Of a stretch of DNA of 64,000 nt, positions 1 through 10,620 are shown piece after piece. The notes under the pieces were generated by a model. The model saw only the letters and a program-made list of their open reading frames with translations. It had not been told where the DNA came from and did no database searches. Position numbers and translations under genes: made by a program. Location of the stretch: NCBI GenBank assembly GCA_029851415.1, contig CM056741.1, forward strand, positions 83,714,282-83,778,281, given 5' to 3'. Each line of letters opens with the position of its first letter. Positions within the stretch are counted from its first letter, which is position 1. The DNA comes from Eretmocerus hayati. Lineage: Eukaryota > Arthropoda > Insecta > Hymenoptera > Aphelinidae.

Positions 1-492
1 TTCATGGAGAGAATATGTTATACGTTGGAATTTATAGTTCCCGCTTTTTTGTATGTAACAGTAGGTTGCATTAGCTATCATAATAGCTTCCTCTTCTGTA
101 TCCAGTAACTTCTGAGCAAAGTACCTGGTGTGATTCTTTACAAAAGTCTCATGGTCTATGTGTGAGTTGCCTGAAGAAATTGATCGAGGATTGGCAATTC
201 ATTTCAAGAATTCATGGAAATTCGTGATTGGCTACAGAGGAACCGCTGTAGAGCGGATACCCACGGTCGCCGGGAAAGTGTCCACCTTATAGAGGTGTTT
301 TCCTTATAGAGAGACTCATGCACGCCTGATACAGCCCCCGTTCACAAAAAAGTGTCGGTAAAAACATAATCGTACGTGTTCGAGAGGTGTCCGGATAGAA
401 AGGTTCCACTGTAATCATTCTCGTAAAGAACGAGCATGGCAATCATAGAGTACCCAAGTATTTGATGACAAAACTGTCCATCAGTATTCTCC
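1..492. other. Unassigned non-coding sequence
   Basis: I see no convincing coding region, RNA gene or repeat family in this stretch. It ends where similarity to the CR1-family LINE 3' end begins. Confidence 0.5.
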
Positions 493-1045
493 GTGCATTT
501 TTCATCATACCTTGAGTATGGAAGAAGATCTTTCCAGACGCAATGTGCTCACCTGTGGAATTTTTCCCCTTCGGGCATTCGGCAGCTCGGTAAAGTGACA
601 CAATTCAAGGAGACATTGAAGAGTTCTCTGCTAACAAGACCTCCGCAGAAGATTGATGTGGATGTGAAGCGATTCTCCAATCTGTGATGGGCTGGACTCT
701 GTTCCTTTCTTCTAATTAGTAATCTCTTCACATGTGACCTATCGTCATAAAACTGATGTATGAATTTCGATTTTCTGTGATATGACCGAGAGTCCTTGCT
801 CCATCTTCTTTTCTTCACTGATTCTGTGGTAGTACTCCATTAGTACCTGATTCTGTTACACCTTGACTAATCACAAGCCGTGATAATCTCTGTCCTTGAC
901 CAAACTTGTAGTTAGTAGAATTTATATTCAACGTGCATTTATATATATACACACCCATGAATTTATAACAGACATATGTTGCCATATGTAATTAATCTTT
1001 TGTCTTCGGACAAATAAAGGACATCAATATCAATATCAATATCTC
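493..1045 (+). mobile_element. CR1-family LINE, 5'-truncated 3' end (copy C)
   Basis: This holds the last ~60 codons of the reverse-transcriptase ORF plus the 3' UTR of the same LINE family as the long copies at 5.75-12.2 kb and 52.08-60.44 kb. The peptide includes LEYGRRSFQTQCAHLWNF and SGIRQLGKVTQFKE, matching the C-terminus of the long ORF2 near 59.93-60.11 kb. The stop is at 685-687. The 3' UTR ends with the family tail TCTTCGGACAAATAAAGGAC followed by an AT-rich short tandem repeat, here ATCAAT units. Truncation at the 5' side is typical of incomplete target-primed reverse transcription. Confidence 0.85.
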
Positions 1046-1062
1046 TCTCTCTCTCTCTCTCT
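1041..1062. repeat. (CT)n microsatellite
   Basis: A run of about ten CT units directly follows the LINE tail. Confidence 0.9.
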
Positions 1063-1065
1063 TCG

Positions 1066-1500
1066 AGAGTCCAAATACCCTTGGCACGCACGACAGCGTA
1101 CAATAATTCTTATTCTCTCGCGACATTAAGAGCATGGGACGCTATTCCAGTAAACGTTAGATTGATGATTCCTCTAGAAGCTTTCAAAGCAGCTTTGTCT
1201 AAGTATTTGTATGAAAAAGATGCCATGTAAGAACAGTCATTCGTTTCTTAGAGCTAAGCCGTATAGATAAATGTATTGCATTGTTACTCAGCGCAATGTG
1301 GGATATATGCATGTGTGTTCACCAAATAAATTTAGTGTTTATGCTGTACTTTACCACGTTGTTTATTTTATTCAATTTCTTGACAATGTTTTGTGAATAG
1401 ATTTTAAGTATATGTGCTCCTTCATATTGCTTTTTGCCTTTTTGCCTTACGGACTTGAAGTCCACGGCATAATAAACGGTTAATCAATCAATCAATCTCT
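1066..1500 (+). mobile_element. Another LINE 3' end with (AATC)n tail
   Basis: One open frame ends at a TAA at 1228-1230 and reads RTTAYNNSYSLATLRAWDAI followed by a hydrophobic/basic stretch ending KDAM. The pattern RTxxYxNS...AWxxIP...FKxxLxxYL is the usual C-terminus of CR1/Jockey-type reverse transcriptases, downstream of the catalytic domain. The ~270-bp 3' region ends in three AATC units at 1482-1500. The tail and protein differ from the CR1-family copies in this window, so it is a separate LINE family. It is too short to assign to a clade. Confidence 0.65.
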
Positions 1501-1830
1501 CTTCGCAGCTCTCTTGATGCACAAGATCATGCACCTAGGAGAACCTGGCTACCCAGCTGCGATGTTTACCACGTACAAATCCGAACGCCAATCCGAACGC
1601 CCCGCACGGGGTGATCTAGGAGAGCGGGTACCCGAAGTTTCCAACATGAGACTTGAATATGGAAGATCTTCCCAGGTCTGATTTTTTCATTTGTGGAACC
1701 TTCTCCCTCCGGGCTTTCGGCAGCTTGGGAAGATATTATTATTTAAAGATTCCTTAAAAGGGCGAAAGTCCTTTCAATTTTGCCCTTGGGCGAATAAAGG
1801 TTATCATTCATTCATTCATTCTCTCTCCCT
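1501..1830 (+). mobile_element. CR1-family LINE 3' fragment with a variant tail (copy D)
   Basis: The first part matches the ORF2 C-terminus of the long copies, from LMHKIMHLGEPGY through FHLWNLLPPGFRQLGK, with an internal duplication around SERQSERPARG near 1580-1600 and an in-frame stop near 1680. After about 1755 the sequence departs from the other copies: the 3' UTR is only ~50 bp, contains a short dyad (GGGCGAAAGTCC / TTGCCCTTGGGCG) and ends GAATAAAGGTTATC followed by (ATTC)n. It is therefore a related subfamily or a chimeric 3' end. Confidence 0.75.
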
Positions 1831-2019
1831 CTCTCTCTCTTTTTTTTCTTTTTTAGGTGGTTGTAGGGCGAATACGCTGCGACGTACGAAGGAGAGGCAC
1901 CGCACAGACTATGAAAATCGGTGTTTGATGGGCACTCATTACCGCACATCGAAAAAATGGGCTAACGGGGACTCATCATAGCGGAAATTGTAGGCGAAAA
2001 CGTGTAGAATATGAATCCG

Positions 2020-3845
2020 TTCCCCTCGAGATGCCTCTGGATACGTGTTACAAGGTGAAGGTCGATAATGACGAAATTTCCGGGACCTTGAGATAAATCA
2101 CTTTATAACTTGTCTGGATTGCAAAATTCACTATTGCGATGGATGAGCGAATTTCACGCATTTTCAACGAGGAATCCGATGGTGACCTTGGATTTGACCT
2201 TGAGGTCAATTTTGGAGGTCATACCGGGGTTATTTCGAGTTTATCGAGGGTTTATCATAATTCTGACACTGGCATCAAGAAGGGCGTGAAATTTCACGTC
2301 GAGATATGTACTTTTGGAATTTTCAAAAATTACCTCCAAAGGTCGCCACCAGCTTAAATGCCGTTCAGGTCACGTTTCAGCCGAAAATCGTCCCCTAACT
2401 CGACTGGGTTGCAATATTCACTGTTGTAAAGGATAAGTAAGATTCTCGCATTTTCAACGAGGAATCCAATAGTGACCTCGGATTTGACCTTGAGCTCAAT
2501 TTTTGAGGTCATACTGGGGTTATTTCGAGTTTATCGAGGGTTTATCCTAATTCTGACATCGGCATTAGAAAGAGCGTAAAATTTAACGTAGAGATACGTA
2601 ATTGTGGGATTTTCAAAAGTTACCTCCAGAGGTCGCCACCAGCTCAAATGCCGTTGAGGTCACGTTTCAGCCGAACATCGCCCTCTAACTCGAATGGGCA
2701 AAATTGCCAATTGTGATGGATAAGCCAATTTAACACATTTTCAACGAGAAATCGGATGATGATCTGAGCCTATAATATTAACATTGCCCATATAGGCCCA
2801 TGTTAAAAAGTGATATATATAGATATACTAGCAATGTTGACGTTTCTGGCTGTAGCTCAGAGCAGAAGGCCCATTTGACAGAGTTGCTTTAGATTCCTCA
2901 TATCCTAGGTGGTACGAAACTGTGAAAAAATGTTGGTAAAATTTCAGGACCCGGAGACTCCGGACTCCCCTTGTTAGTGATTCCAACGATTCCTCGAATT
3001 TTCAGTGAATGTAAAGAGTCTTATCTGTTTCCACTAGGGGAATACAACTAACCCATCCTCTTACACTTATGAACACATTGACCAAGTAGTTGAAAAAGAA
3101 TCAACATATTCGTTATGTGTTGTGGGACTACTAGAGGATGAGTGAGATCAAGAACATTCACCTCGAATTTCTCCATACCAGTACCAAACTTTCTCTTTGA
3201 GGAAGCAAAATACCCTAGATCGGTAGACGACACAACAGTAAAGTTGAACAATGATGAGTGACAGTGAAGTATGATCTGGATAGATAAGCATGCAGTTTAA
3301 TAACAGATCCGAGATTCTCCAAGCAGATGAATCTTCACCTGAATATTCAGATCCAAAGAAATGCGACCCGTGTGGCATTTAACCTGGTGGCGACCTCTGG
3401 AGGTAATTTTTCATAATTTCAGAGGTACGTATTTCGACGTAAAATCCGACGCTGATGTCAGAATTATGATAAACCCTCAATAAACTCGGAATAACCCCGG
3501 TATAACCTCAAAAATTGACCTCAAGGTCAAATCCAAGGTCACCATCGGATTCCTCGTTGGAAATGCGGGAAATTTGCTTATCCATCACGATAGTGAATTT
3601 TGCAACCCAGTCGAGTTAGAGGATGATTTTCGGCTGAAACATGACTTAAACGGCATTTAAGCTGGTGGTGACCTCTGGAGGTAATTTTTGAAAATTCCTA
3701 AAGTATGTATTCCGATGTAAAATTCTACGCTCTTTCCAATGCCCATGTCAGAATCATGATAAACCTTCGATAAATTCGAAATAACCCTGGTATAACCTCA
3801 AAAATTGACCTCAAGGTCAAATCCAAGGTCACCATCGGGTGAATC
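2020..3845. repeat. Inverted arrays of a ~290-bp repeat
   Basis: A unit containing GACCTTGAGGTCAATTTT, GGTTATTTCGAGTTTATCG and ACCTCCAGAGGTCGCCACC occurs about 2.3 times in direct orientation at 2020-2770. It occurs about twice in reverse complement at 3385-3845. The spacing between equivalent points is about 280-290 bp. The ~600 bp between the arms (2770-3385) is non-repetitive apart from a short segment near 3190-3212 resembling the stem-loop at 15960. No transposase is visible. Short ORFs in the units are not convincing genes. Confidence 0.8.
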
Positions 3846-5564
3846 GGATGAGCATGAATCCAGCGCCCGTGTGCCCTGGGGGCTAAAACCTTCTGCTCTC
3901 AGCCCTACAGTGTTGGCAAGCCATCACTGCAGAACTGGGGGCAGCTAACCACTATCTAACCAACCCATCCCGGAACCGCGTTAGCATTACTTCAGGGTGG
4001 GAGGCGTATCGCGCTCAGGATCGAGCGACTCTCTTTTCTCACGACTCGCAGGTGTTGTTACTCCTTCTTCGATCTTCCCTATTCTCCTTTCTTCGATCTT
4101 CTCTGTTCTAGATTCTCTCTCCTTTCTTCTTTCTTCTTCCTTCTTCCTTCCCTCTTCAGTTCATCATATTCCTCCTGGTTAAATTTCGACCTCTTCTGTT
4201 TGAATCGGCAGACTCACTGTGATTCGCCTGCTTCGAGGCGCCTCACATCCCTTTCTCTCTCCTCCTTGCGGGTCATCACCAGCTTAATGTATCCGGTGAC
4301 TCTATCCCATGTCTCCTGGTTGCGGAGCAAGTACGGGACGAGGTTCTCAGGGGTTAGTTGAGCACCCAGCCATTCATCCAAGTCGGCGCGCTCCCTTCGG
4401 GTGTCGTTGCACGTGAACATGGTGTGTTCAGCGTCATCCCAGTTGTCCTCGCATGACTGACATGCTGGGGATGTCCTCTTCTTGAACCGGGTCAGGTAGG
4501 CACCGAAGCAACCGTGATCACTCAGTGCCTGCGTCGTCCATTAGTCCATCTCTCCGTGGGTGCGTTCCGCCCACTTGGCTACGTCACGGATCAACCGGTG
4601 CGTCTATCTGCCTTTCGCAACTGGCGAATCCCACTCAGTTTGCCACTGTTAGAGGGTGGTCTCCTTCTCGTTGTCGTGGATGATCTCCTTCATTGTCGGA
4701 GTCAGCACTCGTTCGGCTCCGATCACTTTCTGGCGGTCCCAGATCCTCACTCGCTCCGCGACGAGCAAGTGGATGGGCGAAGTACTCGCCAATACGTAAA
4801 CCGCATCTCCTGACACGGTGCGGTAGGCACGGATACTCCTCAGGGCCGCTCTCCGGTGGGCAAGCCCCATTCTCTTCTCGATGATGGTCTTCTCTACTCT
4901 CTTTCCCCACACGGGTGCACCGTACAGCATGATGGAGGTGGTGACGGTGTTGAGAAGTGCGCGCCTCTTTTCCTTGGGTCCTCCGATATTCGGCATAAGC
5001 CGCTAGAGCGCCGCACCGACCCTGCTCGCCTTCTGGGCGGCTTCCTGGATGTGATTCTTGAACGACCACTTGTCGTCGAGCCATACACCGAGGTATTTCA
5101 GCTCTGTCTTCCGTGGGATCTCTTGCCCGTTGATATAAAACCGGGGTAAGTCAAACTTCCTACGCCTTGTGACCACGATTGCTTCGCACTTCTTGACAGC
5201 GAGCTCCAGAAGCCTGCTGATCATCCACTCGTAGACTCGGGCCAGCGCTTCGTTCGCGAGTCTACCCAAGAGTTCCTCGTTGTCGGCCCATACTATGAGT
5301 CCCGCGTCGTCTGCGAAAGCCGCAATCATCACTCCTTCTGGCAGTTCAATAGACAGTAAGCTGTCGTACTGGGTGTTCCAGTTGAACGGCCCGGAAACCG
5401 ATCCCTGTCCGATTCCGGCGGACAGTACCCGAATCTCTTGTCCCTCGTCGGTGTCGTACACGAGGGTCCTGTTCCGCAGGTAGTCACTCGTGACAGCTAG
5501 TAGATAGGGGGGCACTTTACCTGCTTGGGATTGATAGACTAGCTCCCAGCTCTCTCTCTCTCTT

Positions 5565-5615
<51 letters not shown>

Positions 5616-5690
5616 CGGTAGGTGTTTCCACACGCATCTAACATCGCTCCGTGCTTGAACATCATTTGAACCATCAAAACGTCGTCCCAA
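3846..5690 (-). pseudogene. R1-like LINE ORF2 remnant (copy A)
   Basis: The minus strand encodes a decayed non-LTR reverse transcriptase of R1 type, split over several frames. From 5' to 3': RT palm with GQGSVSGPFNWNTQYD and AAFADDAGLIVWA (catalytic FADD) at about 5.25-5.45 kb; the segment KYLGVWLDDKWSFKNHI at ~5.08 kb; the thumb/connection region LMPNIGGPKEKRRALL and SIMLYGAPVWGK at 4.65-5.0 kb; and the C-terminal Cys/His cluster near 4.39-4.48 kb, ending LTPENLVPYLLRNQETWD. The (CT)n tract at 5550-5612 is translated as Arg-Glu repeats inside an open frame and interrupts the homology. The non-coding 3' region down to 3846 matches that of the second copy at 12301-12480. Frameshifts make it non-functional. 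Confidence 0.85.
5550..5612. repeat. (CT)n microsatellite inside the R1-like remnant
   Basis: About 60 bp of nearly pure CT, with TTTCTTT interruptions at the left end, expanded within the LINE coding sequence. Confidence 0.9.
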
Positions 5691-5909
5691 GTAGCACTTT
5701 TTTGCAGATTGAACTTCCTCCTGCAGGCTCATGCCACTGGAGCATCACTGCATGGCTCCTGCTCGAGCTTGGGAGGAATAGTTCTAATTCTGCAACTCCA
5801 ACAACAACATCAAGTTGGCAGTGCCTGGCGCCAAAAGTGAGCTTCGTGCACATGCTCGGAGATCGTCTGCTACGCTGGCCTGCTTCGCTGTCTTGCTGTC
5901 TGCTGCACG

Positions 5910-6070
5910 ATGAGCGACAACACCTGCTATGTCTACAACAACACCTTACGCGCGGGCAGCAGAGAATGCGACATTTGCAGAAGATCAGCACGTAACAAGT
6001 GCTCGGAATTATCCCAAGGAGCAGTGACATGCGAAAAATGTCCTCCAGGTGAGCAAAATTCCAGCTGCGC
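5910..6070 (+). pseudogene. CR1 ORF1 N-terminus, PHD-like zinc finger (copy A)
   Basis: The ATG at 5910 begins MSDNTCYVYNN and continues with RECDICRRSARNKC and CEKCPPGE. In copy B the corresponding frame has the full Cys/His spacing CCVC...CGIC...HVKC...CLQC, a PHD/treble-clef-like finger common at the N-terminus of CR1-group ORF1 proteins. Here one of the first cysteines is tyrosine (CYVY instead of CCVC) and the histidine is lost (RNKC instead of HVKC), so zinc binding is probably broken. The inserted LINE at 6071 cuts the frame. Confidence 0.75.
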
Positions 6071-6792
6071 CATTATTATATTTTATTTTATTTTATTTCA
6101 TCTTAAACAATATACGGGCTAAAAAGCCCTTCACAAAGTTTCACTCATACAAATGTGAGGAGCGCCAATAAAAGTAAGAGTAAATAATGGAATTATCATC
6201 AAAACTAAGTCACTAATACTATCTGATCAAATTCAGAGTATAGCATATTGAGAAGTAGAAATGGCTCAATAGTAATGTGAAAAATCAATAACTAATGCAT
6301 AATTCTTGCATGGCAGCATGTTTGAATTGGGTGTACATATTTAGGGCTCTTGTATTTGATGGTAAAGAGTTCCATGTACGTCTCAATCTGGACGCCACTG
6401 AATTGTACCCAAGGTTACCTCTAAAGTTGTCAACTAGTAGAGGTGTAGGGTCTCTAACGTGGTAGGGATTGTTTCTAACTTGGAAAAGCGATGCAACAAA
6501 AGAACAATACACTTTGCCATTTAGGGTATCCCAGACGAATGCAGCATCCTTGAATTTGTGCAGAGATCTAATAGTACTGAGTTGGTATTTCATAGAGATT
6601 TCACTGAAATCGTGATCAAATCTATGCATAGGAAATCCAATTCTCACGGCCATGATTCTCAAGAATCTCCGTTGCACAGATTCAATTTCTGATACTTTGT
6701 AATCTATATGGGGAGTCCAAATAATAAATGCAGATGTCAGAGATGCATCTATTATTTGGACTCCTATTATTTGGACTCTTATTATTTGGACT
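6071..6792 (-). mobile_element. Minus-strand LINE fragment inserted in CR1 copy A
   Basis: The minus-strand frame 6285-6677 (130 aa) is a LINE reverse-transcriptase C-terminus: QRRFLRIMAVRIGFP, RSLHKFKDAAFVWDTLNGKV, then LRRTWNSLPSNTRALNMYTQ and a C-terminal tail. The 3' end lies to the left: a stem-loop GGGCTTTTTAGCCC near 6115-6128, then an (AAATA)n-like tail at 6075-6100. CATTAT flanks both sides (6071-6076 and 6793-6798), a possible short target duplication. Copy B is uninterrupted at the equivalent site, so the insertion came later. Confidence 0.75.
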
Positions 6793-6795
6793 CAT
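6713..6795. repeat. ATTATTTGGACTC short repeats and hairpin
   Basis: GAGTCCAAATAATA (6713-6726) is reverse-complemented at 6751-6764 and then repeated as (C/T)TATTATTTGGACTC twice more up to 6792. It forms the right end of the inserted LINE fragment. Confidence 0.8.
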
Positions 6796-8422
6796 TATCA
6801 TCAAGTGCATCGAAGCAGGCGACTTCGACTTCTCGCCTCGGCATGCAAACAGCTAGAGAGAGAAAGAAGGAGAAAACTGGCTCGCAAAGACGTGTGAGTA
6901 ATCAGCTCATCTCACACACGCGGCTCGGCTCCTGTGCTGCATCAGGACTATTCCCCCCCTCCCCCGCTCCGCATACCACCGCCGGGGGCCACAGCGCAAA
7001 GCCCCCACCACCGATGCCTCTCTATTCAACCCCGGGAGTCCACAGCTTCCGCTAGCGGGGGGTACTCTATCACCTGCTGCTTCGTCATGTGGTGCCATCT
7101 CTCGTCAGTCCACCAGTATAGAGCCCGCGAATATTCAAAAGCAGCAAAGAGATGCGCGGCCCACCACTACCACCCAGTCGCTGCTCACTACACCTCCTGT
7201 GGGCTACGCTGTAGGGCCGGTAGAGAGCAACAGCCTCAACATCTCGTAAAAGACACCACCTGTGGACCACGTTCTCGGGTCGATGGAGAGCAACAGCCGC
7301 AACGTCTCGGATGCGATACTCCAGAATGAGCTTGACGAAATAAAATCTCTCGTGAGGCGACAAAACGTTGCCGTTTCCTCTCCACCTCTCACGCCAGCAG
7401 TGAACGAGGTGGATTATCATCTGTTGGAACGTGTATTCTCTCTCGAGAGACTCATAGAGAAGCAAAGCTCCCAGCTGGAGGAGCTTCGCTTGGATCGTCA
7501 GCTCCTTTTGGAGCAGAATTTTACCATGAAAAGCCAGTTTTCCACTCTGACTGAGCTATTAACAGGTCGTGAGAGTAGTCTGCGAGATAGCGAATGTAGA
7601 AGAATTGAGAATAGTAATGTCGAATCGACACATCAATCTTCGATTCCTATTATTCCACCTAGGATGGACATGTTCCCTCATTCACACGCTGGGGAGCAAG
7701 GACGGGGACACGGCAGTGACGGTCTTGAGCGCTGTGAATTAATTATTAATGGTATTTTAAAAGAAGATTCTAAGGCCTCACCGGTACAGTTATCTGATAT
7801 TTCCTGCGCAGTGCTTAAGTCCGTCCTCCCCTCATTGGAGAGGGCAGACATTGCTGATATCCAAGTCCTGCAAACTGGGCGTGCGTCTGGGGAGAGGCCT
7901 CCAACAGGTAATTTCGACTCGGTTCCATCTCCCCGAGCTCCAGCTGCCATCTCGCGCACTCTACCATCGTGCGTAGTCCAACTCTCCAGTAATCGACTAG
8001 TCGGGAAAGTGATTCGGGCTAAACGTTCAATCACCAATAATTATTTCGCGGCTAACAATATCCAGCCTGACTTACTTGACCCAGATACGAAAGCTCATGT
8101 GCCGGACCGTAAAATCTTTATGAATGAGATGCCTCCTCCCCCCCCCCCCCGTGAGCAATACAAAGAATATATACGGCTAAGGTCGATTGCACGCGGTTTG
8201 GGTCTAGAATCCGTCTGGCACAGTGGCGTATGTTTCTGGGTTAGACGGAAAAATGGTGAGCGAGTGCATACGTTCGAATCGCTCGCTGATCTGCAGGTCA
8301 TTCAAACGGCCTGTCAAAGTGCTCCAGAACGTGCCTGTGCGTCCTCTAATAACACCCAGAGCTGCACTACCGTTCCGGAGCAGAGTAGAGTTCCGGCAGC
8401 AGAATCAGCGAGAACTCCTTGA
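6793..8422 (+). pseudogene. CR1 ORF1, linker, coiled coil and FP-like domain (copy A)
   Basis: Two frames cover the rest of ORF1. The first, ending at 7055, is a Ser/Pro-rich linker (SASKQATSTSRLG onward). After a frameshift the second, 7262-8422 (386 aa), begins with a predicted coiled coil (LERVFSLERLIEKQSSQLEE, about residues 55-100), passes a low-complexity region, and ends with an FP-like nucleic-acid-binding domain: SCVVQLSSNRLVGKVIRAKR, PDRKIFMNEMPPPPPPRE, ARGLGLESVWHSG and WVRRKNGERVHTFESLADLQ. Such proteins coat LINE RNA. The stop at 8420-8422 lies 30 bp before ORF2's ATG. An eleven-C run at 8140-8150 encodes extra prolines absent from copy B. Confidence 0.8.
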
Positions 8423-10245
8423 CTAGATGCGGCTGCTGAAGAGCAAAGAGGGATGGGCAGTTCCTTGAAAGCGGGATTCATCAACCTTAACTCTCTGACA
8501 AATAAGATTGAGCATCTACGCTTGCTCGTTGCTTATGATCCCTCCTACCATCTATCTGAGTTGAAGCTAGATGGATTTGTGGATTACAATCTCGTTCAGA
8601 TTCCAGGTTTTCCATTGTTGCGACAGGATCGCAACAGAGAGGGTGGTGGGATAGCCTTGTACGTGCGCAATGACTTCAAAGTTGAAAAGTTGATTTCATC
8701 GAATAATTCTGGGCCGGGGAAACTTGGCGTGCCTGAATTCCTTCTCTGTAGCGTATAGCAAGGTAACTCTCCGCCAACATTAATCGTATTAATCTAGAGA
8801 CCCCGAAAAATCGCCATGCAGAAGGATGATGGGCTGTTTGGCTCAATATGCCGGCCTTGTGGAGATTACAGTCATAAATCATAATGGGAGATCTGAACGC
8901 GGATTTGTTAGACACTGCTCACCCTGACACCAAGACTTTGACTGCACTGACAGAAGAACTTGCCTTGCAAATAGTGCAACATGGCCCGACTCGCCAACAT
9001 ACCCCCAATACATCTCATACATGGATTGATCACATTTATGTAGATGACAATGATATCATTACTGACTATCATAACGGAGTCCTGCCCAGTTTCGGCAGGC
9101 ACTCCGTCATTGACGTCACCATCAACGTCTTTACTCCCACTCCGCCAAAAAATTCCTTCACCTACAGGGATTTTCGTCACATCACTCCGGAGATATTGAA
9201 TGACCGATTGCTTCGCTGTGACAGGACAGGTCTTGAAAATGCCGAAACCAGTTTGGAAGATGCAATTCACTGCTTGAATGAAAATTCACAGACCGTTATA
9301 GATGAATTGGCACCTGAAAAATACCATCAATCCGCGTAAAAACAACGCTCCTTGGATATGTCCTGAGCTCAGGGTATTCATGAATAAGCGAGACGCGACG
9401 TGCAGGCGCTGGGAACGGACTCAATGTAACCAGCGCAAGTGTCCTAAGCTCTAAAATGAATACTTCCGGCTCAGCAAAGAGGTCGATTCGCGCATTGAAC
9501 AAGAGCATCACTCCTTCATTCGAACCCATTTCTCAGATGCTCTTGATCAGAAGAAGAACATTAAGAAGGATCTGCAGAGTCTCGGCCTCTTACCTAAGAG
9601 CAGAGAGGAGGAACTGCATGGCTTCACACCGGATGAGTTGAGCGCGCACTCCGCGGGAGATTCTGTTTCGCCCCACGAAAAGATTGATGAAGCAATGGAC
9701 GATATGGACTCGGCACCGGAGGAGGGGTTTAAATTGAAACCCGAGAATATCAGTGATGTAGTCCTTGCTATCAAACATTTCTCCTCACAGGCCCGTGGAG
9801 CGGATGGGATACCCCAAAGTGTGATCGCGAAAGCTCTTCCGGCTATTGGTGATCTTATTGTACATATTTTTGACTCCTCTCTCGCTCATGGCATTTTTCC
9901 TGAGGCTTCGAAGCAAGCGCAGCTGATCGCATTGAAGAAGACTGACGCTCCATCAAGGGTCTCGGACTTCCGTCCTATAGCGCTGCTGTGCTTCCTCTCC
10001 AAGGTTCCAGAAAAAATCGCACTCGACCAAGGTACGGAGTATTCGAAAAACGAGAAGATACTTGATCACTTCCAGACTGGTTTCAGGCAACACCATAGCA
10101 CCTAGACAGCTTTATTAAAATTGACCGATGACATCAGAGTAGGTATTGACAGGAGGGAGATCATTTGTAGATGGGATTCTATTGCAGGCTTTCTTGAATC
10201 AGGTAATAATGAGGCTTTATTGGTCTTTCCTGCTAACATATCCAT

Positions 10246-10292
10246 GGCACATTAGCGCGTCGTTTCGATCGTTATTGTACGATCCTCATCAG
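10246..10292 (-). ncRNA. Hammerhead-like ribozyme motif (left arm)
   Basis: On the minus strand CTGATGA (10286-10292) precedes a perfect 6-bp stem with loop ACAATA, then GAAAC (10262-10266) and a short GCGC/GTGC hairpin. One extra G lies between box 1 and stem II, and the cleavage triplet is not clearly placed, so activity is uncertain. Confidence 0.6.
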
Positions 10293-10574
10293 GCTAAAAT
10301 ACATGAGAATATAGAAATCATACATCAAGCAACAAAATAGGAATGGACTGTTATGTAAATATAAAGAAAAGTTACCAAAAATTCCTTTCAGTTCCACTTG
10401 AGGAATCAACTCAAAATTCTCCCAATATTTGGAAACGTCAGGTATCAGAATTCTGAGTTGATTCCTCAAGTGTAAATGAAAGGAATTTTTGGTAACTTTT
10501 CTGTATATTGACATAAAAGTCCACTTCTATTTTGTTGCGTGATGTATGATTTTTATAATCTTATATATTTTAGC

Positions 10575-10620
10575 CTGATGAGGATCGTACAATAACGATC
10601 GAAACGTTGCGCTGATGTGC
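10575..10620 (+). ncRNA. Hammerhead-like ribozyme motif (right arm)
   Basis: Mirror image of the left motif: CTGATGA at 10575-10581, stem II GATCGT/ACGATC, GAAAC at 10601-10605, then a GCGC-TGAT-GTGC hairpin. The core nucleotides match the hammerhead consensus CUGANGA ... GAAA. Confidence 0.6.

Noticed and set aside
5003..5677. ORF with a long Arg-Glu repeat joined to reverse transcriptase
   Set aside because: The Arg-Glu run is the translated (CT)n microsatellite expanded inside the R1-like remnant.
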